Part shown: positions 1 through 7,815 of the stretch, piece after piece
Layout: each line of letters opens with the position of its first letter
Numbering within the stretch: the first letter of the stretch is position 1
DNA from: Methylophilus sp. Leaf416
GTDB taxonomy: Bacteria; Pseudomonadota; Gammaproteobacteria; Burkholderiales; Methylophilaceae
Direction: 5' to 3'
Length of the DNA: 64,000 bases
Assembly (NCBI RefSeq): GCF_001424665.1
Contig: NZ_LMQS01000005.1
Span: 62,322 to 126,321 of the forward strand
The notes under the pieces: model-generated
Database searches by the model: none
What the model saw: the letters and a program-made list of their open reading frames with translations, nothing else
What the model was told of the DNA's origin: nothing
Translations under genes and position numbers: made by a program

Positions 1-88
1 CCAGATCAATGCCTTTCTACAGCAGGATATTCACGAATGTGCGGATATGCAATTCAGCTTGCAGCATTTGTCACAAGTGCTGTCTTAA
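1..88 (+). CDS. fliI: FliI, flagellar export ATPase (C-terminal end only)
   Basis: The first 88 bases carry an open frame (codons start at base 2) that ends at TAA 86-88. It encodes about 28 residues beginning QINAFLQQDIHECADM. This matches the usual end of FliI, where a helix of the type xxAFLxQ is followed by a short tail. FliI is the cytoplasmic ATPase that powers the flagellar type III export apparatus with FliH and FliJ. fliJ follows after 14 bases, the standard order. The rest of the gene lies outside the window, so the call rests on a short tail plus gene order. Confidence 0.7.
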   Translation, partial: QINAFLQQDIHECADMQFSLQHLSQVLS

Positions 89-102
89 AGCGAATTAAAA
101 AC

Positions 103-552
103 ATGGCTAATAAACAATCTACCCAGACATTGACCCTGCTGAGTCAGCTGGCCGGTGATGAAGTAGAGCTTGCCATGAAGGCATTGGCACAGGCGATGAA
201 ACAGCTGGAGCAGGGCCAGCAGCAAAAGTCATTGCTGAGTCAATATCAGCAGGAATACCAGCAGCAATGGCAAACTGTCGTGCAAAAAGGACTCAAAGCG
301 GATTTATACCGCAACTTTCAGGGCTTTTTCTCGCAATTGGAAACCGCTGTCAACAGTCAGAATGCTCAAATAGAACAATTGCAGGCAGTTGTTCTGCAGC
401 GACAACAGGTACTGCAGGAAAAACAGCGTAAACAAAAGTCCTATGAAGTGCTGATCACGCGGGCCCGGACCTTAAACGAAAAGATCGAGCGCAAGCGTGA
501 CCAGAAACTGATGGATGAGTTTGCCAGCCGTGCGAAGCGGACCACTATGTAA
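103..552 (+). CDS. fliJ: FliJ, flagellar export chaperone / ATPase stalk protein
   Basis: Encodes 149 residues, the normal size for FliJ. The protein is almost wholly helical and rich in Gln, Glu, Lys and Leu, as expected of the two-helix coiled coil that sits in the FliI hexamer and escorts export substrates. I chose ATG 103 (MANKQSTQ) because it follows the fliI stop directly. An in-frame ATG at 37 would add residues that overlap fliI and look unlike FliJ. The sequence itself is weakly conserved, so size, coiled-coil character and position between fliI and fliK carry the call. Confidence 0.85.
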   Translation: MANKQSTQTLTLLSQLAGDEVELAMKALAQAMKQLEQGQQQKSLLSQYQQEYQQQWQTVVQKGLKADLYRNFQGFFSQLETAVNSQNAQIEQLQAVVLQRQQVLQEKQRKQKSYEVLITRARTLNEKIERKRDQKLMDEFASRAKRTTM

Positions 553-559
553 AGCATCA

Positions 560-605
560 GGCCGTGCGAAACACTCTATTAAAAGCGTAGGGCCGTGCGA
601 AACGC
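560..605. repeat. Short direct repeat between fliJ and fliK
   Basis: GGCCGTGCGAAAC occurs twice, at 560-572 and 591-603, 31 bases apart (about three helical turns). The surrounding sequence also echoes (AAAGCATCAG, AAAGCGTAG, AAAGTATCAG). The gap is only 82 bases and lies just before the fliK ribosome binding site. It may be a small duplication or a protein-binding or RNA element; nothing shows which. Confidence 0.5.
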
Positions 606-634
606 ACTAGCATTTAAAGTATCAGGAGGGTCAC

Positions 635-2023
635 ATGACATTTTTAAATTCCGCAGGATTACTGAATATGGGTAATGCTGATGCCGTAAAGACTGCAGCC
701 AGCAATGCACCGCAGGATTTCCAGGCTAACCAGTCTGATGAATTTGCCCAGGCGTTACGTAAACAATTGCAGCAAGCTAACAAACCTGCCAATACTATTG
801 TCCCGCCTGCAGATAAAAATAAGCCATCGGTGAAAGAGCCTGCAAAAGCAGAATCAGCGCAGACTAATAACGTCAAAAACGAAGCTGCGGCCAAAGAACC
901 TGCAGCAAAAGACCAGCCAAAAACAAACACTGCCACTGCTAAAGATAAAAGCGCAGATGACAGTAAAACGGACAAAAGCAAAGAGATTGACGACCAGGCA
1001 GCTGCCGCTGGAGAAGCCTCCGGCATAGATGAAACTGCGCTGGACCGCAAAAGAAGATTAATCACTAACCTGCAAGCAACCGACCCGAATGACCCTAGTA
1101 TTACGCCATGGATGCAAACCATGACCGCCATGATTGCCATGCGCAATCCATCAGGCCAGAGTGGTACAGACGACAAGGCAGGTCTGAATATTGACGGTGC
1201 CGGATTGGCGTTGCCAAAAGGTGAATTTGTAGTTGACCCGAATGCAACAGCCTTGCCTGAAGAAGCGCTGGCTGATAAAACACTCGCAGCCAATATTCCG
1301 GTCAGTGCACAACCCGCAAATCAGACAGCTGCGGTAGATACAAAAACGCCATTAGTGACTGATGGCCAAACACCGGTGACCGATAAACCGGCTAATTTCT
1401 CCGAAACATTGGGCATTGCAAAATCAACAGCAGATGCGGTTAGCGAAACTGTAATCACCGATAAAGCCGTGGCCCAAGCCATGAGTGCCGATATTCAGAT
1501 TGAAAATGCCAATACGGTGACTGTACCAGTCGCACAGGCCTTGCCTAATAGCCCATGGTTAAATACAGCAGGCATTTCACAGAATGCCAACGTCATTATG
1601 TCGCAAGTCTCTACGCCATTTGGCAATGAGCGTTGGCAAACGGCGATGAACCAGCATGTAATGAATATGGTAGGCAGTGGCGACGATGTAGCCAGTTTGA
1701 CTTTGTCGCCGCCTGACCTTGGTCCGATTCAGGTGGTGTTGAAAGTTGATAACCAGTCAGTGAATACCAGTTTTATTACCGATAACCCCTTAGTACGCCA
1801 GGCACTTGAAGATGGCATGCAGGACTTGCGTGACCGCATGGAGTCGCAAGGCCTGCAATTAGGGCAGACTTTTGTCGGTAACGGTCATCAGGCCGAGCAG
1901 CATTTTGAGCAACAATCCGCAAAAGGTAATGCTAAAGTGACTGCTGAAACCGAGACTGTTGCAGCAACCCAGACTGCCGTTAAAACCACCGTCTCACGTG
2001 GCCTGGTAGATACCTTCGCCTGA
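635..2023 (+). CDS. fliK: FliK, flagellar hook-length control protein
   Basis: Encodes 462 residues. The first 290 or so are low in complexity, rich in Ala, Lys, Asp, Thr and Pro, as in the disordered ruler part of FliK. The C-terminal domain holds the conserved core LTLSPPDLGPIQVVL (about residues 354-368), followed by a helical segment with RQALEDGMQDLRDRM. FliK is secreted during hook assembly, measures hook length and switches FlhB from rod/hook to filament substrates. ATG 635 is preceded by AGGAGG with good spacing. It lies within the fli operon, between fliJ and fliL. Confidence 0.93.
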   Translation: MTFLNSAGLLNMGNADAVKTAASNAPQDFQANQSDEFAQALRKQLQQANKPANTIVPPADKNKPSVKEPAKAESAQTNNVKNEAAAKEPAAKDQPKTNTATAKDKSADDSKTDKSKEIDDQAAAAGEASGIDETALDRKRRLITNLQATDPNDPSITPWMQTMTAMIAMRNPSGQSGTDDKAGLNIDGAGLALPKGEFVVDPNATALPEEALADKTLAANIPVSAQPANQTAAVDTKTPLVTDGQTPVTDKPANFSETLGIAKSTADAVSETVITDKAVAQAMSADIQIENANTVTVPVAQALPNSPWLNTAGISQNANVIMSQVSTPFGNERWQTAMNQHVMNMVGSGDDVASLTLSPPDLGPIQVVLKVDNQSVNTSFITDNPLVRQALEDGMQDLRDRMESQGLQLGQTFVGNGHQAEQHFEQQSAKGNAKVTAETETVAATQTAVKTTVSRGLVDTFA

Positions 2024-2027
2024 CTAT

Positions 2028-2051
2028 AGCGCCAGCCTGATGGCTGGTGCT
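2028..2051 (+). other. Hairpin after fliK (possible RNA stability or attenuation element)
   Basis: A 10-bp stem, AGCGCCAGCC pairing with GGCTGGTGCT (one G-U pair), with loop TGAT, begins five bases after the fliK stop. No U-run follows, so it is not a standard intrinsic terminator. It could stabilise the 3' end of the upstream message or lower transcription into fliL. The rest of the 177-base gap to fliL shows no gene and no promoter I can defend. Confidence 0.45.
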
Positions 2052-2200
2052 GCATAAAATCTGATTAAGCACCGAATTCACCCTTTTATTCAGCAATCTC
2101 CCAGCCCTTGCCATGGGCATAATGTTACCAACTCTGATGCTTTTTGGTCACAAGCTGTTTTGACCATACTATTTAAAGCTTAATTGAAAGGTTTTGTGCA

Positions 2201-2767
2201 ATGGCTCAAGAACCCGCTAAAGCGGAAGCTGCAGTAGCAGCACCCAAATCCAAAAAGAAATTAATTGTCATCCTGGCGATCATTCTGGCACTGGCTGTCG
2301 TTGGCGGTGGTGCGGCATTTTTCTTGATGCAGAAAAAGGAAGATGCACATGCTAAAGCCAAACCAGCCAAAGAAGGCGAAGCTGCGGCTGAAGCCGAAGA
2401 GGGCGAGCATGAGGAAGAAGCCGAGGCCGAAGGCCATGCTGACCCTAAAACTGCATTGACCTACGTGCAGTTTGAAACCTTTACCGTTAACCTGTTGCCA
2501 GACCCGGATGAGAAGTTTTTGCAGCTTGACCTGACAGTAGAAGTAAAAGGCGCCGAGCTCGCCGAAAAATTTAAAACCCAGATGCCGGTATTGCGTAACC
2601 GTATCCTGTTGCTTTTGACCAGCAAAAAGGCCAGTGATATTTCAACACCGGAAGGTAAAACACAATTAAGCGAAGAATTACTGACAGAGTTGAAAAAGCC
2701 GTTAACCGCTAACGGCAAGCCGGTAAAAGTCACACAGGTATTGTTTACCTCTTTTGTGATCCAGTAA
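2201..2767 (+). CDS. fliL: FliL, flagellar basal body-associated protein
   Basis: Encodes 188 residues. A Lys-rich N-terminus is followed by one transmembrane segment (about 22-45, LIVILAIILALAVVGGG). A very acidic Ala/Glu linker (about 50-82) follows, then the periplasmic FliL domain, starting near YVQFETFTVNLLPD and ending FTSFVIQ. FliL is an inner membrane protein that surrounds the stator and supports torque and stator stability. It heads the fliLMNOPQR run. The acidic linker is longer than in enteric FliL, which fits the larger betaproteobacterial form. Confidence 0.93.
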   Translation: MAQEPAKAEAAVAAPKSKKKLIVILAIILALAVVGGGAAFFLMQKKEDAHAKAKPAKEGEAAAEAEEGEHEEEAEAEGHADPKTALTYVQFETFTVNLLPDPDEKFLQLDLTVEVKGAELAEKFKTQMPVLRNRILLLLTSKKASDISTPEGKTQLSEELLTELKKPLTANGKPVKVTQVLFTSFVIQ

Positions 2768-2817
2768 GTTCAGGCCACGTTTTAAGTTTAAAGACCAGTT
2801 GTTTATAGCGAGTAACC

Positions 2818-3819
2818 ATGTCAGCTGACAAGTTTCTATCACAGGATGAAATTGACGCGCTCCTCAAAGGTGTTGAGGGCGATGACGATGGTGATGCGTC
2901 GGATAAGGATGATTCCAGTGTCCGCAATTACAACCTGGCAACACAGGAACGTATCGTGCGTGGCCGGATGGCGACGCTGGAAATTATCAACGAACGTTTC
3001 GCGCGCCTGCTGCGCGTGGAACTGTTCAACTTTTTGCGCCGTACGGTTGAAGTATCAGTCGGCCCGGTCCGTATCATCAAGTACACCGACTTTATCCGTA
3101 ACCTGGTCGTGCCGACCAATTTAAACCTGATTCATATGAATCCATTGCGTGGTACAGGCGTGATGGTGTTGGACCCGACTCTGGTGTTCCTGGTGGTAGA
3201 CAATATGTTTGGTGGCGATGGCCGCTTTCATACCCGGGTGGAAGGCCGCGACTTCACGCAGACAGAGCAACGTATTATCCAGCGCATTCTGGCGTTGATG
3301 TTTGATTCATATGCCAAAGCCTGGGCCCCTGTGTATCCGGTCGAGTTTGAATACCTGCGCTCGGAAATGAATACCCAGTTTGCCAATATTGCGACACCAA
3401 ATGAAGTCGTCGTTGCGATTACCTTTAATATCGAGCTGGGCCCTAACAGTGGAGAAATGCATTTCTGCGTTCCCTATGCCATGGTCGAGCCAATTAAAGA
3501 TTTGCTGACATCACCGTTGCAAGGTGAAAACCTGGGTGGTGACAAGCGCTGGGTCAAATTGATGACACAACAGATCCAGGCTGCCGAAGTTGAGATTGTG
3601 GCTAATCTGGCTAACCGCAGATTGACGGTAGCCGATTTGCTGGAGCTAAAACAGGGGGATGTTATCCCTATTAATATCAGTGACACTATCGAAGGTCAGA
3701 TTGACAATATCCCGGTAATGGAATGCCGTTACGGGGTATTTAACGGGCAATATGCCCTCAAAGTTGAGAAATTAATACGTGCTGACGGAAGTCAGGAGCA
3801 ATTGCAAGGAGAGTCATAA
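2818..3819 (+). CDS. fliM: FliM, flagellar motor switch protein
   Basis: Encodes 333 residues, normal for FliM. The N-terminus LSQDEIDALLKG (about 7-18) is the conserved CheY-P binding peptide. The middle CheC-like domain and the C-terminal SpoA (FliN-like) domain follow, the latter ending with DNIPVMECRYGVFNGQYALKV. FliM forms the C ring with FliG and FliN and reverses rotation when bound by CheY-P. Its stop overlaps the fliN start (TAATG), which suggests coupled translation of two proteins that assemble together. Confidence 0.97.
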   Translation: MSADKFLSQDEIDALLKGVEGDDDGDASDKDDSSVRNYNLATQERIVRGRMATLEIINERFARLLRVELFNFLRRTVEVSVGPVRIIKYTDFIRNLVVPTNLNLIHMNPLRGTGVMVLDPTLVFLVVDNMFGGDGRFHTRVEGRDFTQTEQRIIQRILALMFDSYAKAWAPVYPVEFEYLRSEMNTQFANIATPNEVVVAITFNIELGPNSGEMHFCVPYAMVEPIKDLLTSPLQGENLGGDKRWVKLMTQQIQAAEVEIVANLANRRLTVADLLELKQGDVIPINISDTIEGQIDNIPVMECRYGVFNGQYALKVEKLIRADGSQEQLQGES

Positions 3820-4307
3820 TGGCGATGGATCCCGCTACTGGCAACAGTGCAGATGATGAAATGGAAGCAGCGATGGCTGCAATGGGTGTGTCAGATACAG
3901 GTGATGTACAAACCATCGCCGAAGATGACTGGGGTGCGGCATTGGCTGAGCAGACGCAAGCCGAGTCTTCTGCACTGCAAGAGCCAGTCAGCAAGACAGC
4001 AGTATTTAACGAGTTTAGTGCCAACAATAAGCTGGAGGGGACACAGAATGATATTGATTTCATCCTGGATATCCCGGTACAACTGACCGTAGAGTTGGGC
4101 CGTACCAAAATTTCTATCAAGAATCTGCTGCAATTGGCTCAGGGCTCTGTGGTCGAGCTGGATGGCATGGCCGGTGAACCGATGGATGTACTTGTCAACG
4201 GTTGCCTGATTGCGCAAGGTGAAGTTGTGGTGGTGAATGACAAATTTGGTATCCGCCTGACTGATATCATTACCCCAGCCGAGCGTATCCGTAAACTGAA
4301 TCGTTAA
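3819..4307 (+). CDS. fliN: FliN, flagellar motor switch protein
   Basis: Encodes 162 residues. The first 75 or so are acidic and variable. The C-terminal SpoA domain (about 80-160) is typical: DIPVQLTVELGRTKISIKN, then LVNGCLIAQGEVVVVNDKFG and RLTDIITPAERI. FliN completes the C ring and helps dock the FliH-FliI export ATPase. ATG 3819 overlaps the fliM stop; a second in-frame ATG at 3825 is also possible. It is longer than E. coli FliN only in the N-terminal extension. Confidence 0.96.
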   Translation: MAMDPATGNSADDEMEAAMAAMGVSDTGDVQTIAEDDWGAALAEQTQAESSALQEPVSKTAVFNEFSANNKLEGTQNDIDFILDIPVQLTVELGRTKISIKNLLQLAQGSVVELDGMAGEPMDVLVNGCLIAQGEVVVVNDKFGIRLTDIITPAERIRKLNR

Positions 4308-4349
4308 GTGATTAACGGCATCAATTAAAACTGATATAGAGCATAAAAA

Positions 4350-4823
4350 GTGATCAAGCTTGTGAAGTTATTGCCAGTCTATATAGTCAGCCTGTTGTGG
4401 TCTGCCATTGCATTTTCCGCTGAAACGGTTAAAACGGCAGCGCCGCCATCAGCCAGCGACAGCCTGGGCCGCATGGTGTTTGGTACCGTGATTGTTTTAC
4501 TGGTGATTGCGGTCATTGCCTGGGTGTTAAGACGTGTGTTACCAGGACAGGGTTTGGCACAAACTGGCGTGATTAAACAAGTCGGTGGCGTGCAGCTAGG
4601 CCCCAGAGAACGTGTCGTGGTGCTGGAAGTGGCCGGACGCTGGTTAGTGGTTGGCGTGAGCGCTGGACAAATGACTGCGCTGGGCGAAGTGGCACCTGCC
4701 ACACCAGAGCCTGTTTCGAACAATCATTCTTTAAATAGTGGCATTGATCCACATGCATCTTTTGCCGTACGCTTACAGCAAGCAATGCAGCAAACAGTCA
4801 AATCCTTCAAAAACAAGCCTTGA
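4350..4823 (+). CDS. fliO: FliO, flagellar biosynthesis protein
   Basis: Encodes 157 residues starting with GTG at 4350. A signal-like hydrophobic start (LLPVYIVSLLWSAIAFSA) is followed by a second membrane segment (about 42-60, MVFGTVIVLLVIAVIAWVL). A small cytoplasmic domain follows, with GPRERVVVLEVAGRWLVVGV, the FliO/FliZ signature. FliO aids assembly of the FliP-FliR export gate. Position between fliN and fliP supports the call. Confidence 0.9.
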   Translation: MIKLVKLLPVYIVSLLWSAIAFSAETVKTAAPPSASDSLGRMVFGTVIVLLVIAVIAWVLRRVLPGQGLAQTGVIKQVGGVQLGPRERVVVLEVAGRWLVVGVSAGQMTALGEVAPATPEPVSNNHSLNSGIDPHASFAVRLQQAMQQTVKSFKNKP

Positions 4824-4885
4824 GTCGTTTATTTCCGGCCTTTGATTTCCATAAGCCCAGCGTACACTATCTCCATCTTTAAAAA

Positions 4886-4909
4886 GCATGCCCGGCGATA
4901 ACGGCATGC
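4886..4909 (+). other. Hairpin between fliO and fliP
   Basis: A perfect 7-bp inverted repeat, GCATGCC and GGCATGC with a 10-base loop, ends 16 bases before the fliP start. No U-run follows, so it is unlikely to be a terminator. It could affect fliP translation or mRNA decay. The gap from 4824 to 4925 holds nothing else I can support. Confidence 0.35.
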
Positions 4910-4925
4910 CTAAGTTCTGGATACG

Positions 4926-5696
4926 ATGACGATGCGTGTAATCTCTGTTTTAAAATTTCTTTTGTTCCCTCTGTTACTTGGGCTAATTTACCTTTGGCCA
5001 GCGTATTCATGGGCAGCTGAAGGATTATCAATAGGCTCGGTGACCCCTGCAGCCGGTGGCGGTCAGGATTACACACTCAGTCTGCAAACCCTGATTCTAC
5101 TGACATCGCTGACGTTTATTCCGGCAGCGATCCTGATGATGACCGGCTTTACCCGTATTGTGATTGTGCTGTCTTTATTGCGTCAGGCATTAGGCACACA
5201 ATCAGCGCCATCCAACCAGGTATTGATTGGCCTGGCGCTGTTCATTACTTTTTTCGTCATGGGTCCGGTATTCGACAGGATTTATGTGGATGCCTACCAG
5301 CCTCTGTCTGAGAGCAAAATCACTATGCAGGAAGCCCTTGATCGCGGCGCACTGCCACTCAAAGGTTTTATGCTCAAGCAGACGCGTGAAAATGATCTTG
5401 CCATGTTTGCCAATATGGCACACACACAGGCTATCAACACCCCGGAAGAAGTGCCATTGCGCATTCTGGTGCCGGCCTTTATGACCAGTGAATTGAAAAC
5501 TGCTTTCCAGATTGGCTTTGCTATTTACATCCCGTTCCTAATTATTGACATGGTGGTCGCCAGTATCCTGATGGCAATGGGCATGATGATGGTATCACCG
5601 GCGATTGTCTCGCTGCCGTTCAAGCTGATGCTGTTTGTGCTGGTCGATGGCTGGCAGCTCATCCTGGGGTCGTTGGCCCAAAGTTTTGTCATGTAA
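4926..5696 (+). CDS. fliP: FliP, flagellar export gate protein
   Basis: Encodes 256 residues. It has a cleavable-looking N-terminal signal (about 1-31), then the FliP core with [37 protein letters not shown], a conserved amphipathic region, and the C-terminal membrane pair around [20 protein letters not shown] and [15 protein letters not shown]. Five copies of FliP build the inner membrane export channel with FliQ and FliR. Length and motifs are standard. Confidence 0.97.
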   Translation: MTMRVISVLKFLLFPLLLGLIYLWPAYSWAAEGLSIGSVTPAAGGGQDYTLSLQTLILLTSLTFIPAAILMMTGFTRIVIVLSLLRQALGTQSAPSNQVLIGLALFITFFVMGPVFDRIYVDAYQPLSESKITMQEALDRGALPLKGFMLKQTRENDLAMFANMAHTQAINTPEEVPLRILVPAFMTSELKTAFQIGFAIYIPFLIIDMVVASILMAMGMMMVSPAIVSLPFKLMLFVLVDGWQLILGSLAQSFVM

Positions 5697-5732
5697 TGAC
5701 CCATAAAGATTGTGCTTTTAAAGGAGTAACCC

Positions 5733-6002
5733 ATGAGTCCTGAACAGGTTCTTACCATAGGCAGCGAAGCCATGCAGACTACATTGATGGTGGCAGCACC
5801 CATCTTGGGCACCGCGCTGGCGATTGGCCTGGTGGTCAGTATTTTCCAGGCGGCCACGCAGATTAACGAGCAAACATTGTCGTTTATCCCGAAACTGGTG
5901 GGTGTGATGGCGATGTTGCTGTTAGCTGGACACTGGATGCTGATGACCTTGGTGGATTATATGCACCGGGTATTCACCATGATTCCGCAACTGGTCAATT
6001 AA
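5733..6002 (+). CDS. fliQ: FliQ, flagellar export gate protein
   Basis: Encodes 89 residues, exactly the usual FliQ size, with two membrane helices (about 16-38 and 55-77) joined by FQAATQINEQTLSFIPK, the conserved FliQ loop. It is part of the FliPQR channel in the inner membrane. A good ribosome binding site (AAGGAG) lies before ATG 5733. Confidence 0.97.
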   Translation: MSPEQVLTIGSEAMQTTLMVAAPILGTALAIGLVVSIFQAATQINEQTLSFIPKLVGVMAMLLLAGHWMLMTLVDYMHRVFTMIPQLVN

Positions 6003-6041
6003 GCTGACCGTTCATACTATTGATTCTGCTCGCTACGCGTC

Positions 6042-6809
6042 ATGCTAACCATCCATGCTTCTGATCTGCAACAGTGGATAGTGCAACTGCTTTGGCCCTT
6101 GACCCGTGTGTTAGGCTGTATCGCTGTCGTCCCGTTATTCAGCCATCCCTCCATCCCCAACCGCATCAAACTCGGCATAGGCTTTGTCATTACACTGGCG
6201 ATTGCGCCGTCAGTACAAGTACCTGTTATTGAAGTAATGTCCTGGCAGGGTATGTTATCTTTGCTGGCACAGGTACTGATAGGTATCAGCATGGGATTCG
6301 TCATGCGTATCATGTTCACCGCTGTGGAAATGGCGGGCTTCATGATGGGGATGAGCATGGGCCTGGGCTTTGCCAGCTTCTTTGACCCGCAATCTGAAGG
6401 GCAGACTATTGCCGTCGCGCAATTCCTCACCATGCTGACTTTGCTGGTTTTTATGAGTCTGGATGGGCACTTGATTGTAGTGGCGGTGATGTTGCAGAGT
6501 TTTGAAACCATGCCTATTTTGCTGGATCACTGGCAACTGAATGGGCAGGCAATTGCCGAACTGGGCGGGCACATTTTTTCCCAGGGCTTATTGCTTTCGC
6601 TACCGGTGGTGGCCAGCCTGCTGATTACCAACATGGCATTGGGTATTTTAACCAAAGCGGCACCACAGTTTAATATCTTCGGTATCGGCTTCCCGGTCAC
6701 TATTTCAGTTGGGATGGTGATGACATTACTAAGCCTGCCGTCATTGATCAGCCCGGTCAATCGCTGGCTGATAGATGCACAGCAATTGATGTTGCAGGTA
6801 ATCAGATAA
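6042..6809 (+). CDS. fliR: FliR, flagellar export gate protein
   Basis: Encodes 255 residues with about six membrane segments. Conserved parts include RVLGCIAVVPLFSHPSIPNR near the N-terminus, a Met- and Gly-rich helix (GFMMGMSMGLGFASFFDPQ), and a C-terminal segment with APQFNIFGIGFPVTISVG. One FliR closes the FliP5-FliQ4 channel. It is the last gene of this fli run and is followed by a strong terminator. flhB is not next to it here. Confidence 0.97.
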   Translation: MLTIHASDLQQWIVQLLWPLTRVLGCIAVVPLFSHPSIPNRIKLGIGFVITLAIAPSVQVPVIEVMSWQGMLSLLAQVLIGISMGFVMRIMFTAVEMAGFMMGMSMGLGFASFFDPQSEGQTIAVAQFLTMLTLLVFMSLDGHLIVVAVMLQSFETMPILLDHWQLNGQAIAELGGHIFSQGLLLSLPVVASLLITNMALGILTKAAPQFNIFGIGFPVTISVGMVMTLLSLPSLISPVNRWLIDAQQLMLQVIR

Positions 6810-6830
6810 AGCGGCTTTGTTACCAGGATA

Positions 6831-6858
6831 AAAAAAAGACCCGTCCGGGTCTTTTTTT
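6831..6858. terminator. Bidirectional intrinsic terminator between fliR and flgL
   Basis: A run of A, then GACCC-GTCC-GGGTC, then seven T. The A-run and T-run make it work in both directions. It separates the convergent fliR (+) and flgL (-) genes and is the shared end of the two flagellar operons. Confidence 0.9.
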
Positions 6859-6875
6859 AGTTAATTCTAAGACAG

Positions 6876-7796
6876 TTATATAAATTGGAATAAAGACAAT
6901 TGTGAAGTTTGCACGTAGGATTTCTGCGCTGCTTCCAGGATAGTGCTACGCTTGGCCAGGTCAGATAAGGCTTCAGTGTAATCCAGGTCCTGTAATTTGG
7001 AGATCGAGGCGGTATATTGCAGTTCCATATCACTGCCTGTGACATCCAGGGTATCCAGTTCATTCAGTTTGCTACCCAGGTCAGCACGTACATTCAACAC
7101 CTGGTCCAGTACACCTTGTACTTTGGTCATGGTGTCAGCCAACCCGTTACTGAAGTTGGTCTGAGTCGTCGCATCAGTGATGGGTGTCTTCAACAGGCTG
7201 ATCATGTCCTGCAATGTTCCAAACAGGTCATTCCCATTGGCCTGGAACAATTCAGTACCACTGTACGTCACCGGCATCTGGCGTTGCACATCCACTTGCA
7301 GAGCGCGCTTTTCAGTATCCCCCTGGAAGTCGATATTGCCTGTCACCGTATTCAGTACATAAGGCACAGTACCGGTCTGGTGACCTGAATACATGTAGTT
7401 TCCCTGGGCATCCTTGGTATTGACCAGGCCAATCAGGCTATCAAGGCGGCCTTGTAACTCACTCGCAATATTGGCGCGTTGCTGGTCGTTATATGAGCCA
7501 TTCCCTGCGGAAACCAGGGAGGATTGCACGTCCAATATCACATTGGTGATGCTGGTCATATTGGTTTCATAGGTTTCCAGCGATGTTTTCGCCACATTAC
7601 GCGTGCTGGCGTAAATGCTGTTCAGGTTCTGTGCATTAGTCAACTCAAGAATACGGGCGGAGGCAACCGGATCATCTGCCGGGGTACGCACGCGTTTACC
7701 GGAGGAAATCTGCTCATTCAGTTTGCTCAGGTCATTCTGCAAATCCATCAGGCGGTTGGTGCCACTCTGGTAAATGCTGTTGGTGCTAATTCTCAT
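6876..7796 (-). CDS. flgL: FlgL, hook-filament junction protein (HAP3)
   Basis: Encodes 306 residues. The N-terminus (MRISTNSIYQSG) and the segment LNEQISSGKRVRTPADDPV are the flagellin-type D0/D1 signature shared by FlgL and FliC. The C-terminal helix is short, as in FlgL. FlgL joins the hook cap protein FlgK to the filament. It lies 19 bases downstream of flgK and is probably co-transcribed with it from the sigma-28-like promoter before flgK. Confidence 0.95.
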   Translation of the reverse strand: MRISTNSIYQSGTNRLMDLQNDLSKLNEQISSGKRVRTPADDPVASARILELTNAQNLNSIYASTRNVAKTSLETYETNMTSITNVILDVQSSLVSAGNGSYNDQQRANIASELQGRLDSLIGLVNTKDAQGNYMYSGHQTGTVPYVLNTVTGNIDFQGDTEKRALQVDVQRQMPVTYSGTELFQANGNDLFGTLQDMISLLKTPITDATTQTNFSNGLADTMTKVQGVLDQVLNVRADLGSKLNELDTLDVTGSDMELQYTASISKLQDLDYTEALSDLAKRSTILEAAQKSYVQTSQLSLFQFI

Positions 7797-7815
7797 GATT
7801 CATCATCCTTGCTAA

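Noticed and set aside
631-1293. Open frame of 220 codons on the minus strand opposite fliK
   Set aside because: Its protein is Ser/Ala/Leu repeats with no family features, and it lies wholly opposite the well-supported fliK frame.
2028-2051. Terminator between fliK and fliL
   Set aside because: The stem is good but no U-run follows, and fliL-R need transcription with no evident new promoter.
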